64,000 nt of DNA, taken from positions 2,129,721-2,193,720 of the forward strand of contig NW_025062479.1 of assembly GCF_000002995.4 (NCBI RefSeq), in the 5' to 3' direction. Of this stretch, positions 1-11,900 are shown in pieces. Positions within the stretch are counted from its first letter, which is position 1. Each line of letters opens with the position of its first letter. Under the pieces are notes generated by a model that was given only the letters and a program-made list of their open reading frames with translations, had not been told where the DNA came from and did not search any database. This stretch comes from Brugia malayi. Its lineage: Eukaryota; Nematoda; Chromadorea; Rhabditida; Onchocercidae. The translations under genes and the position numbers were made by a program.

Positions 1-840
1 TTTTTTTTTTTCAAAAAAAAAACGAAATTATTTTATATCAATATCTTGTTCATTTTTAATAAAGCAAATTTAGAATTTAAACAATAATAGCACTAGTCGT
101 AGTAGTGATAAATCAAAACTTATAATTTTTCTTTTTAAAGAACAATACTATAATGAATATTATAAGGAGGATTGTGTTGAAAATATAAAGTCCAATGTGC
201 GCAACTGTTCAAAATGAAGGAGTAAAACTTGTTTTATAATTGCTAAAATATACATATGGATATATGTTCAAAGTCATAAACGATCATTTTAATTCATTCT
301 AGATTATATTATATTATTAATAATATTTCATTTGAATAAATTGTAAAAGCGTATAATAAAAAGGATTTCAGAATTCTTAATGATAGTGTAATCAGTGTTT
401 TTTTTTTTTTTTTTTTTTGTTTTTTTTATTTTTTTTTTTTTTTTTTTTTGAAAAAAAATAATGGAAAAGAAAAATGGAAACGAGAGGAAAAAAAAAATGT
501 ATTGCCTTTTTTGGATATTAAAAAAGATGAAAAAATGAAATATTTTCCTAGAATTCATCAATTTAAATTCTATCAAAATATTGACGGGTAATGAGTAAAC
601 CAAAACATTCATTTCAAAATTTTCGGGGATGTATTAAAATAAAAGAAAAAAAAATTTTTGAATAATAAATATTTCTTTGTAATTAAAATTTATAACAGAA
701 TGACTGGGAAAGAAGGGATGAGAAAGAAAAAATTAGAGGAGGAGAACGAGAAGAAAAAGGAAAACAAACTAAAACTTTAATTAAAATGATAAATTTGAAC
801 AAAATTAAAAAAAAAAGGTCATAATAATATCCATTCAGTA

Positions 841-843
<3 letters not shown>

Positions 844-889
<46 letters not shown>
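844..889. repeat. (AT)n microsatellite
   Basis: An uninterrupted alternating AT run of about 23 units. Shorter AT runs occur near 1,115-1,133, 1,646-1,664 and 22,513-22,533. Confidence 0.95.
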
Positions 890-892
<3 letters not shown>

Positions 893-1427
893 AAATAAAC
901 AATCTAAAATTAATCTTATCGGATGTGAAATATTAAATACATATTATTATCAGTAGGAAAGAAGAAACTGAAGAAGAAGAAGGAAAAAATCAATGAATTG
1001 CTAACTAAATTTTGAAAAAAAGTGGAAAACAGAAAGAAAAAAAAAGAGAAAGAAAACTGGAATAATTAAATAAAAAGGATAGGAAAAGAAAATAAATGAA
1101 AGAAAAAAAAAAAAATATATATATATATATATACATGCGATGAAATGCAACAAAAAAAAATTTTTTTTATTTTTATTTTTTGAACTAAATATGAAAAGGA
1201 AGAGGATGATGAAGGAGGAAGATAAAAGAAGGAGGAAAAAGAGAGGAAAAGATGAGAGAAGAGGAAAAAGAGAAGGATTGATTATAGGAAATTTCAGGAA
1301 AAATGAATGATTTATATGAAAAGTTTGGCAAAATGATGTATCCAATTTCATTTAACATATATATTAATGAAAGTCGTGTACGGTCTAATAAAAATATTTT
1401 TACATGAATAATTCCAGGTGTAGAAGC

Positions 1428-1463
1428 GGGGGAAAAAGGGGAGGGAGATGGGGAGGGGAGGGG
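1428..1463 (+). other. G-quadruplex-type G-run cluster
   Basis: Six G runs lie within 36 bases (positions 1428-1432, 1438-1441, 1443-1445, 1450-1453, 1455-1458 and 1460-1463). The loops between them are 1 to 5 bases. This satisfies the usual four-run quadruplex pattern several times over and stands out in such an A/T-rich region. It follows a TTCCAG-like acceptor at about 1418 and lies in a longer purine-rich tract that continues to about 1,500. Confidence 0.7.
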
Positions 1464-3914
1464 AACAGGAGAGGAATAGGTGAAGGAGGGGTTTGGATAA
1501 ATTGAGAGGTCTGAAAGGTGAGAAGAGCATGCGAAGCATCCAAGCATTCCTTCGTACATTCATTCCTCCTCCTCCTCTTCCTCTATTCCTAACCTATTCT
1601 CTTTAATTTCAGGTCAAAAATAAACAATACATTACTCATATTTGATATATATATATATATATATAATATCTATTTGTTTATTTATTTACACATATTTACA
1701 TTCATATTTACACATAACATAAATATATAAATATGATTATATATAAATAATAACATGATGGAACATAGAAACACAAACATACTTTCTTTTCTCTTCAAAT
1801 CTTTTAATCTTTTTTACTATTTTAGTTGTTTTGGAAATGCACATAAATAAAATATAGAAATCTCTTAGCACATCAAAATGTTTGATTTCACTGAAAAATA
1901 ATCTCACGTGCATTCAATATTATAAATAAACATTTTAATTTTATCGTTTAGTTTGTTTATATTATTTCAGTGCATACCGATATATGCACAAAATAGTTCA
2001 AATAATATTTTAAAAAAAGAAGAAAAAAGAAAGAAAATGAATATAACACTTTTTTTTTGTTATTCATTCCAAGGATTATATATTTTTAATGATAGTTAAT
2101 TAAAATTACAAAATGTTTAAATCATTGGTAAACCTAAAGAGATTATTTAGATATACATTTAAATATATATTATTGCTATAATAATATTGTTGATCATTTG
2201 CTGAAAGCTCATTTAACTAAGGATTAATGTAACTTGTTTGTTGTAATGATCGTATCAAGAAGTGTCATAGTCATAAACCAAAAATGGTGTATATTTCAAT
2301 ATCAAATATTTATAGATATCAATTTTCAAAATGTTATATCAACTTACAATTGAAAATTCCATTTAATTAATTTTTATGTGTGATGGGAATAGAAATACAA
2401 TAAAAATGAATGATAATTGAAAATTTTACTACTGCTGAAGCATTAATTTTTATTCCAACTATTAATTAATGAGTTGATGAAAAAATTTTTAAAAAAAAAA
2501 AATTAAATGAAATATGGTCTAAATTCAAATATTTGACGAATTCTTCGTAAGAAAGCAAAAAAAAAAAAAAAAAAAGCCGTTCATGACATCCAGAAAAATG
2601 TTCATCTTAATTTTTCCTCCTCTTCCTCCTATCTCCTTTTCTTTTCCTTCCCTTTCTTTCCATCTCTATCTCTCTCCCTCCCTCCCTTTCTCTCTGTTCC
2701 TTTTTATTACTTTTTTTTTTTTAAACATCAATAAAGCAAACACTGAAAACTATGAAATGCATTTTTACAGAAATTAATTGAAAATGCCAACAAATGAGAA
2801 AAAAAAATTTTGCTATTTTTGCATTTAATTGAATATTTGAGAAAAATTTCCCGTTGCAATGGTTGGTACACTGTGAATAAAAATTTGAAAAAAAAAAAAA
2901 AAAAAAAGAGAGAGAGAGAGAGAGGGAAAAAAAAAAAGGAAAGAAAGAAATGAAAAGAAAAGCTAAGAAATTTACGATGAAAAATCACAAAATTAAATTA
3001 AATGAACAGCTGATCACTTTGGTGAATGACTGACATCCTGCGCGAATGAATAAAAATTCATAGCATTTAAATATGGTGGGGAATGATAGAAATTTGAAAA
3101 TGGATTTATAGAAGAGGAAAAATTATGGAGAAAAAAAAAAAAAAAAAGAAGAAAAAGAGAAAGAAAGAAGAAGAGGAAAAAAGAAGGAATGGTTGACAGA
3201 ATGGACTAGAAAGTTTGCAAGAAATCCACCTGATGAAGAAGCAATTGCTTAAAAGCTAATACAATCAACACATCGATAATGCAATTCACTATCATCCGAT
3301 TTATTCAATCATTATTTTTGTTTTTTAATCAAAATAAATAAAAAAGCACGAGAGTAAAAGATCGATGAAGGTTATGAAGAATGGTAGAAAGGTCAATTTT
3401 ACTACAATGATAACGAGAAAGGATGTTTTTTTTTTTTTTAAATAGTAAAACATTGTAACTTTTTAAATCTCAACCTTCTAATAACAATTAATATCTGTTT
3501 CAATCATATATTGGCAATTCATTGGCCTTATTATTATTGGTTGATGATGGTGGCGTTTTTTTTTTTCGTCGACATTTTAGGTTCCAATATATGTTGCACG
3601 ATAAAATATTATTTGTAATTCTTAAAAAAAATTTTATTTCAACTTAATGATGTCAATCAGTATTAATTCTTAAAAGATTTATGAGAAAATTGGAATAAAA
3701 ATATTGGTGTTGTTAAATTCAAGTAAAAATAGGCCGAATTATGCGATAAATATATCAAAATTGACAAGAGGATTGATTTTAAGTCAGTTTAAATTGATTT
3801 TAAAAATGATCCCCATTGGTCCACCCATGTTGGACTACTAAACGCTACATGATGATCACCACAGAAAGCTGCTGAATGAATCATCAATGTAATTAATTGA
3901 AGTTACAATAACAA

Positions 3915-4190
3915 ATGTCGTTCCCTTATAGAATCAATTTTTTGTTGGAGAAATTAAACGGAGAAGGTGTGAAGAATCTTTGCGAAATCCAAACTAATAC
4001 ATTAGCAAATTTCATGGAAGTTAACTGTTATTCTGGATTTTCCGGCATCAACTGGTATAAATTGATAGAACAGCTAAAAGAGCTGATGGAAAAACTCACC
4101 GGATCCAACAAGAGAATTACTCTTCCAAATTTGAAATTCCCGAACATTCAATTAAACAAAACTTGTAACTTCAGATATTTCAAAGATTGA
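3915..4190 (+). CDS. hypothetical ORF of 91 aa
   Basis: A single open frame from an ATG in an acceptable context to TGA. Base composition is visibly less A/T-rich than the flanks. The predicted protein is mixed in composition rather than low complexity, with a predicted helical middle (KLIEQLKELMEKL) and a basic, hydrophobic C-terminus. It has no signal peptide or membrane segment, and I recognise no domain. A second open frame (about 4187-4483, no ATG) overlaps its end, and a third lies at 4631-4873, so the area could be a broken gene or old transposon. The nearest gene, GDE1, is on the other strand and ends at 5122, so the two would be convergent. This could be a small nematode-specific gene, a lone exon or a relic. 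Confidence 0.3.
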   Translation: MSFPYRINFLLEKLNGEGVKNLCEIQTNTLANFMEVNCYSGFSGINWYKLIEQLKELMEKLTGSNKRITLPNLKFPNIQLNKTCNFRYFKD

Positions 4191-5121
4191 GGCTTTTATT
4201 CTTAACATTAACCCTCGACACTATTTCACCTTGGTATTCCTTGACATATTTACATAATTTATCGGATCATTTTCATTTTAATTATCATATTTCTCAACCC
4301 ATACTTCTTTCATCTTATTTTTATCGTGCTAAATATTATCCCTTCCTTTCGTATATTTCCTGCTCGGAACTATTTAAAATTGAAAACTTAGAAGAAAACC
4401 ATGACGCTACGACTCTTGAGCCATTTCGTTTAATCTGTCCCTTACAGACAATGCATGTTGCAAGACCACAAGTAAGGAGTTAGTTTAGCACATTTATTTC
4501 TTTTTTTTTTTCCAGCAATAAACAGTACATATTTATGTCTCCCCTACCGACAATTTGTAAAAAATTGAAAAAACATTCGCAGCAGTTGAAATTAGTAATT
4601 GTAAAGGAATATAAGTAATGCGATTTTGCATTGAAGCGCAAATCCTCCAACAAAACATTTCAAACTTTATTTACTTTTTTCTTGAAATTAGTAATTATGA
4701 ATTTGCAAGGCAGCAGAAATCTCTTATTTACTAATCAATTTGGAGACCACGAAACCACAACCACAGAAAAAGTAATGTCACAATTCTTGCACCGGAATAT
4801 GAATTCATATATAGAAATTATAAATTTATATAGAAATTCCAAATATATCAAATTTCTGAGAATGGTGCAATAATATCATACATTACAGCAATGTCAAAAT
4901 ACACACTTCTTCCTATTGAAAAAAGATGAAATACCATAAGAATTCCTAATACCCTGAAACGGAAAAAAAACCACATATCTAAGGAGATGAAAAATAACCT
5001 ACTTTCTCAGAGAACCGACCATGTAACACAAATATCTAAAAAATAAAATAAAGACAAGAAAAAAAAAAAAAAACTTATCCTTACTTTAACAACTGTTTTT
5101 CTATGAAGTATATAGAACGAC

Positions 5122-7761
5122 TTAGTTCTTGATTCCATCCTTGCTCTGTATTTCCATTCGTATAGTTTTTAAATCTTTGTATACATGAGGTAGATCTGTT
5201 AGAAAAGGAACCTGAAAATGATTTATTCTAGACAATGAAAGTTTCAGAATTTTCAAGCTTGGGTAGAATAACCAAATCGTTTGAGTCTTTCGGACCACAC
5301 AATGAAGTCACTGCTGATGAGCAAAAATGTAGAAATGCATACTTGCAATGTATCGATCAAATAAAGCATTTGACGAGGATCATTAACCGTCCATGCAACC
5401 ACCTGAATGTCCAAGTTCTTCATCCTATCTACCAGCCCGCTATAATTGTACGGATTTCTATTTATTTCGAAAAATTTGAGAAAAGAAAAAAAAAGACTTT
5501 ATTCGTATGGTAAATCTCAAAGTGAACATCAGAAACTGCAAAATTTGGATGTAGAAAGGCAAATAAAAAATTTCATTAGCTAGTTAAATATATGCACACC
5601 ACACCTAGATATTTCTTTCTCATAAAGGAGTAGCATTTCAACTCCCAGGAACTGTGGTAGAAAACTGTCCAATAGTTTCATGTTAATATAATCTAACAGC
5701 AATGCCAAAAAATGCTTCAGTCCAGAGAATCGTGGAATGCAACACTCCAAATCTTTATATGTTGCAAAATATGGACGCCATGTAACGCCTAAATATAAGC
5801 TGTAAAAGATATCATTATATGGTAACATTTTGGATAAAAATACAATTCCATCGTTAAACTAATAATTATAATTTATTTCAGCAATCATTACGATAAAACA
5901 CAACGAACAGAATACTTATTTACTTTTCATATATATTCCTACAAAAGCAGCATCTTTTCAAATCATTTAAATAGTTAACAAAACCCACCAGTTAATATAT
6001 TGGGATCAATTTTCTTGACAGCATATGGAACCCAAGGAAAAAACGAAGAAACGATCACATCACCGTACAAATTATTAGATGATATTATTGATACTATTTG
6101 AGAAACCATCTGAAATTAACTGGAAACTGAAACTGTTCATATGAAATTTATATGAAATACCATTCTGGATTACTGTGAACGATTTTTAAACTTTTTAAGT
6201 GCTTGAAACTAAGCAAATAACAAACTGTAAGTTATTTAACTGCAAATGACAAACAAAACTGTGAGTTAATTAGATCAGCAATCACAAAAACCAACGTATC
6301 CGAACATTAAAGACCTTTTATGTTGTGCCATTCCATGCTAAAAGATGGTTGGTATTTCAGTAAGCAAGTTACCTCGGAGCTGCTATCTTTCACATCGAAT
6401 AGCATTTTTAAGTTGTTTTCTCGGCAATATTTCACGGTGGCCTCCAGAGTTGGTATATGATAAACTTTCGAAGCCGTTTGGCTATCAAATGAACTGCAAA
6501 AAATCATGCATAAAAGAAGTAGAAAGGAATAAAAAACAAGCACGAAAGAAGTCGAATCAACCCACTAAGCATTATGATTTCTGTCAACTTTTTAACGAAA
6601 TACTGAAAGAGACTTGCGCGAAGGACAACGATAACCTTCTCATGTTTGCTAGGCAAAAATCCGACAGGATTACCCGTAAGTAATACCACTTACTATCAGT
6701 ACAATCTGTTCCGTCAATCCGTCAATATAGCACTTAAACATCGAGTACGACTGTGCCCACCAACAGCAAAACCAGTCTACCTGCTTGTTGAACTGATGGT
6801 GTTGGGAATGAATTCTTAACTGACTTTCTAAATTGCTTCAAATTAATACTTGTTCTTCAAGTTAGCATGCATGACTAGATGTGAAAAGCCATTCATCAGC
6901 AGCAAGAAACAAAACAAATAACAAATTTCTTCTCTAACGAAGCAAACAAAAACACAAATCTATCAAAATATGGGCGACAAGGTATACCGATTTAAACTTA
7001 CCCTAATGATTGGAACGTCTTCCCGGCATTTTTGTTTCCTAATTCTTCTAAAGTAAAGGATGCAATCAATCCTGGTTCACCACATGTCCTCATTAGATCG
7101 TCATCATGCATGATCACCACAATACCATTCTTCGTTAACGTTAAATCAAATTCTACCAAATCCATACCTGATAATTTTGCCTGAAATATTACTTATTAGA
7201 GGCATAGGAGCAGAGAAAAAAGGAAAATGGTCTGAAAGTAACAAAATTATGGTAATTATAAAAAAAATGGTGGTTGAACCTTTTCAAACGATTCAATCGT
7301 ATTTTCAGGAGCAACTTTCGGTGCACCTCGATGTCCACCAACACGAAAACCTTTGAAGAACTCGCTAGCCTGAAAGTAAGGTGTATGATAAAAACACCAT
7401 TAAGTTTTGAACAGACTTCAAAATCACTTAAATCACTTGCACTACTAGGAATTAAAATGAATTAACCAAAACTATGGATCATAATCTTCATGATTCATTG
7501 GCAGGGAAAGATAGGTAAAAAAAATCCCTATTAACACTTCAAATCTCAATTCCTAATTGTTTTAATTTTTACAATACATCGTCAACAACATACGGCAGGA
7601 ACATTAGATGGAAGGCCAAACATACGTCGCAATACTTGGGCCATCAGTGTTAGTGTAATTAGTAGTAAGGATATTTTAAAAATTGGCTTCAACGATGGTA
7701 CCAAAACCAATGCGCTAGCAATAGCTATAAATACAGCTAACACATAATGCTCAATATCCAT
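5122..7761 (-). CDS. GDE1: Glycerophosphodiester phosphodiesterase, GDE1/MIR16 type
   Basis: Eight exons: 7594-7761, 7280-7369, 7002-7180, 6373-6493, 5989-6109, 5605-5788, 5343-5457 and 5122-5211. All phases agree and give 355 aa; mammalian GDE1 is about 330. Residues 1-45 hold an N-terminal membrane segment. The GDPD domain starts with GGHRGAP (H69, R70), then ENTIESFE, VEFDL (E96, D98) and H111, the residues expected for metal binding and catalysis. The segment WRPYFATY, the membrane-prone stretch around KHFLALLLDYI, and IQVVAWTVND in the C-terminal part match GDE1 rather than GDPD1/3. The family hydrolyses glycerophosphodiesters and lysophospholipids to glycerol- or lysophosphatidate products on intracellular membranes. 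The start is set by the only ATG before the membrane segment, with a splice acceptor just upstream. The last intron (5212-5342) can be read through to another C-terminus. Confidence 0.93.
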
Positions 7762-7788
7762 ACGTCATAGATGATCCTGGAAATTAAT
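7762..7788 (-). other. 5' splice acceptor before GDE1 ATG
   Basis: On the minus strand a TTTCCAG acceptor ends at 7777, leaving 15 bases before the start codon. In nematodes this is the usual site for spliced-leader trans-splicing. It could equally be the end of a 5' UTR intron, and a good donor lies at 8908. Confidence 0.55.
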
Positions 7789-8119
7789 TTTTAAAAATTT
7801 TATTTCCAGCATGGCATATCCTTTTTCTTTTGTCAACCTACTCCCAATTGCTTTTCAAGCTAAATGAAATGAAAAATATGAACGATAAAAAAGAACTGAT
7901 AATAGTACTATATAACAGAAGAGCTTAACCTTAGCGTTAACTTGAAACTGCAGGAAAAAATTAATATTAGAAAACTCCGTCTCTTTTTTCCCCCACCACC
8001 CAACTACTACAAACCACCTGTCATTGAATCCAAATCGCTCTATGCAGCAATGACAAGTCATATATGTGTCTGCAAGCGGAGCTACTATGAAAACTTACGT
8101 CGCGTCGTCTACATATTTT

Positions 8120-8245
8120 AGAGAAATTTATGCACACACGCATACACATACACATATACATATATACAACATACAAACATATATATGCACATACACGCAT
8201 CCACATACACACGTATACATGCATACACACACACATACGCATAAC
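8120..8245. repeat. Degenerate CA/TA microsatellite
   Basis: Plus-strand repeats of ACACGC, ACACAT and ATATAC steps. They produce spurious His/Thr and Cys/Met/Val open frames on the two strands. Confidence 0.85.
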
Positions 8246-8405
8246 AAACTACTCTCATTTCAATTGCTCTGTGCAAAAGACTTGAAAATATTTTAATAGG
8301 AATTAAATTCGTGTCATTTTCTTGTTTGGCGTAATGAATTTGCCACCTTTTTCTTATGGCAAAGAATTTCTTCTTTCCTCTTATAATTTTTACTTCTACT
8401 ACTAC

Positions 8406-8445
8406 TGTTACTAATTACTACTACTAGTAGTAGTAATTAGTAACA
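8406..8445. repeat. 40-nt perfect palindrome
   Basis: The 20 bases 8406-8425 are the exact reverse complement of 8426-8445, with no spacer. The core is ACTACTACT followed by AGTAGTAGT. It can form a cruciform or, in RNA, a perfect hairpin. No gene overlaps it; the GDE1 start is 0.6 kb away. Confidence 0.9.
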
Positions 8446-8908
8446 CAAAATAGTAAATATAGCAGCTTTTCTCTCCCTCTCTCTCTCTTTCCTTCTCCGT
8501 CCCTTCTCTCTCTTTCTCTTTCACATAGTCAACAATATGAATTTATTTGATCACTTCAAAAAAAAAAAAAACGAAATGAACTTTTCTTTTTGTTCATCAC
8601 AATTTTAATGTTTGGTGTGAGGGAGAAAAAGAAAAAAGCAGTGAAAGAGGAAAAAAGAAGAAAGAGTTAAATTTTAATGCAAAAAAATTAAATTCTTATT
8701 AGTTGGTGAAATGAAAAGAATTTATAAGTATAAGCTTATACTAAATATTTTTTGTTAGATCAGTTTTCAATACGGTCAGAAAACGGAGGAGAGAGAGAGA
8801 GAGAGAAAGATTATCGGGATGCAGAAGGAGTTTTTTCATCTTTTTTTTTCTCTTTTAAAATAGTTATGTTGAACCAGTAACTTTAAATATGAAATTATTA
8901 TAACTTAC

Positions 8909-8965
8909 CAGGTACAGTTATTTGGCATTGCAATCGGAATTAGTAAAATTTTAGAAATAGGCAAA
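8909..8965 (-). other. Possible upstream (5' UTR) exon of GDE1
   Basis: On the minus strand a strong donor (CTG followed by GTAAGT) sits at 8908. It is preceded by sequence less A/T-rich than its surroundings that contains an ATG. Joined to the acceptor at 7777 this ATG reads out of frame with GDE1, so it would be an upstream ORF. The 5' end is unknown. The evidence is one good splice site and its position upstream of a same-strand gene. Confidence 0.25.
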
Positions 8966-11900
8966 GTTTATGTAAATTATAAATTTCCCTCTCTCAGTAG
9001 CCTTTGTTCCTAAGATGCTTTTATTTTGGGAACCAAATTTTGTGATAAGGACAGCATTATGATTTCTTTTTTTCTTTTTAAAGGTTCTGATTAAATGATT
9101 TTTATTCTTATCACTAATTGTTAGCACTTTAGATTTCGACATTTTATCCAAAAATTTCCTTATTTATGATTTGATGAGCAAGAAGCTATCAGTTTGATAC
9201 GATTTCAGTATATCACATTAATTGTTCTATGTCTTTTCTTTCATGATAAAATTGCATATATGAGACCATGTTGTAAAAATTTTATTATTATTTTTTATTA
9301 TTTATTATAATTAACTTAAATTTAGAAAGATTTTTTTTAGATTTGAAAAAGAAAATGAAGAGCTTTTTGAATTGTAGCATCCCGTAAAATATTATTTTAA
9401 TGCTATAAAAATTATATTTGGTATAAATTATTATAGATGGCAAATGAAATGAATGAACATAAGGATAATGATCATTTGTTTGATTTGACAATTGTTGGAT
9501 TAATAATGGTGATTGGGGTGGGTGAAAGGTTATTCGTAAGTGAAAGGTTATCAGTGACAGGTTGATACAATGATGATTACACTGCTACTGATGGATAATT
9601 ATTGCTGTTTGCTGTAGGGTATGTGATTTACAATTTTTCAAACAGGCGGAATTCAATTATGCTGTAGTGGACATTGCTCCTCTTATCGTGGCATCATTCT
9701 TCTCTCTATATACCTTTCTCCATTCCATATCATAACGCATCAATGATTAAAGATATCAAAACATTCCTGTCCTTATCAGCATTTAATATCATTTCAGTAT
9801 CTATTATAAAATTTTTATATTTATTAAAAAAAAAAAAGGAAAGAAAAAAAAATCGGCAAATCAGGAAGACGAATGTATTGAATATTTGGTCAGAAAAATG
9901 GATATAAAAGTTGAAAATGAAATGAGAATGATGAATGAATGATAGGATAAGAATGTTAAGAGTGTGACATTTTCATCGTTAAGGGTTTCAGAATTAATGG
10001 CTACTAAAACTATTATTTTTAACTTAAATTTCAGGAATAAATTTTAATATAGTCATATATTGCTGAATAAACTTTTGAATGAATTGTATACGATCAGAAC
10101 TAGTCATGCATATAACCTGTTAAATCTTATGAAAATTTGTTATTTTGAAAGAAAAGAAGGAAAATACCAAAATAGAATGAAATGAGCGAAAGAGTTTTTC
10201 TTTTTTTTTTTCTTCTCCTTATTCTATTTCCTTAAAAAAAAAAAAAAAAGAGAAAAAAAAAACTCACTCAAAATGAAAGTAATGGTAAGAACAATTATGA
10301 CATAATAGTTTTTTTAATGATAAATAAAAAAAAAAACACGTTAAATCATTCATTATAACTATGCTAGTGCTGTTAATACAGCTATCCATTAGGATCAAAT
10401 GATTTAATTCTCGATGTTTCACACTTTATTTACTGAGCATTTTATGAATTTCAATAGATAATTTGATCAAATTATTTTCCATAAAAGTGACCAGAATAAT
10501 CAATGTTTCATTAGAAATAAATGCATACTTAAGTGGCATTAAATTTAAAAAAAAAAATACTCCTTTAGATAAAATTTTTCAAAAAAAAAAAGCTAAAATA
10601 AAGATAATTCCCCCACCACTTCCTTTATTCTTCTCTTTCAATCTTTTATAAGTTAATTTCATATTTTTTTTTTCAGCAGCATTTATTCCAAATGTGCTTC
10701 TTAGCTAGTTCATTATTTACCTGCTTATTGATTTATTCCTCTAAATGGTTAATTATTATGATGAAAGGTTGAAAAATCAGGCTGGAAGTTTGTCGATCAA
10801 TAAAGCAACACGATGCTATCCTTATTTAATATTTAAAGAATTGAAGAGAGAAATAGTTTAATCGGCGCAATAGCACTCCTCCATTTCACATCACCATCAT
10901 CTTCTGTTTCTCTAAATTATCAAACTTTGAATGAAACGTTAATTTCAATGGTCAGTTATTTTGTCGCATGAATAGTTATTACTCATATTATCAATTATTT
11001 GTAAGAACAAAATTTGTTAGTGATATTATCAGTCAAATGAATAAAAATTTTTGTAATTCACCTGAATTCTTCTTATTGTATTGACAATTACAAAATTCGT
11101 TTTAAATAAAGGACAAGATAAATTTGATAAAAATTTTATCAATAAGAATAAAGAAAAAAGAAAATACTAAGCAGATGCTATGAATTTTCTTTTGTTTTTT
11201 ATTAGTTGTTTTAACACAAAAAAAAGAAAGAAAGAAAAAAGTTTTATGCTTACTATTCGTTGAGGTGACATTAACATTTGCTCTACTGTTATGGCATGAA
11301 ATTTCAGTGGTTAAAATGTTGGCTGCTTTTTTGTTTTTTTTCAAACTATTAATTCTCCGAATGCTTCTTGGATCATTCCTCATTAATCAATCAATGTTTC
11401 TCAAATAATTTGTCAATGAACATTTCATGGGAAAAAGGAGAAAAGTTTTTTTTTTTTTTTTTTTGTTTGACAAGCTTTATTGAATCCTTTCTAATGTATT
11501 CATTTTATTGTGTTGAAGCAAATGATCCAACTACAAATTACGACATATTTGCTTCCGAAAATTTTCTATCAAAAGTAAACAAAAAAAAAAAAAAAGAAAA
11601 AAAGAAAAAGAAAGGAGAAAGAAAGAGGACAAAAGAAAAAAGCTATTTCGATAAGCACCATAAAAATTTCCTGTTTTTTCCTTATGCTTTAAAAAAGAAA
11701 AAAAAAAAAAGAGAATTTTCAGACATTTGAAATAATAATCAATCTCCAATTGAAAAATTTTAAAAAAAAAACATAAAAAAAAAAGAACAAAAACAAAAGA
11801 AAATTCATAGTAACTTTATTAAATTAAGTTAAAGATATGAATTAAATGAAAAATTTTATGTAATTGTTTATTATCAATTCATATTTAAATTATCATCATT

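Larger units (their letters stand above)
1..3914. other. A/T-rich non-coding sequence
   Basis: No supportable gene was seen in this stretch. It holds long T and A runs (for example around 398-450 and 2,558-2,575), an (AT)n run, GA-rich and CT-rich tracts, and a G-run cluster near 1.4 kb. The open frames here are phenylalanine/serine or lysine runs created by these tracts and have no domain character. Confidence 0.7.

Noticed and set aside
11368..11730. 120-codon frame with Phe and Lys runs
   Set aside because: Derived from poly(T) and poly(A) tracts.
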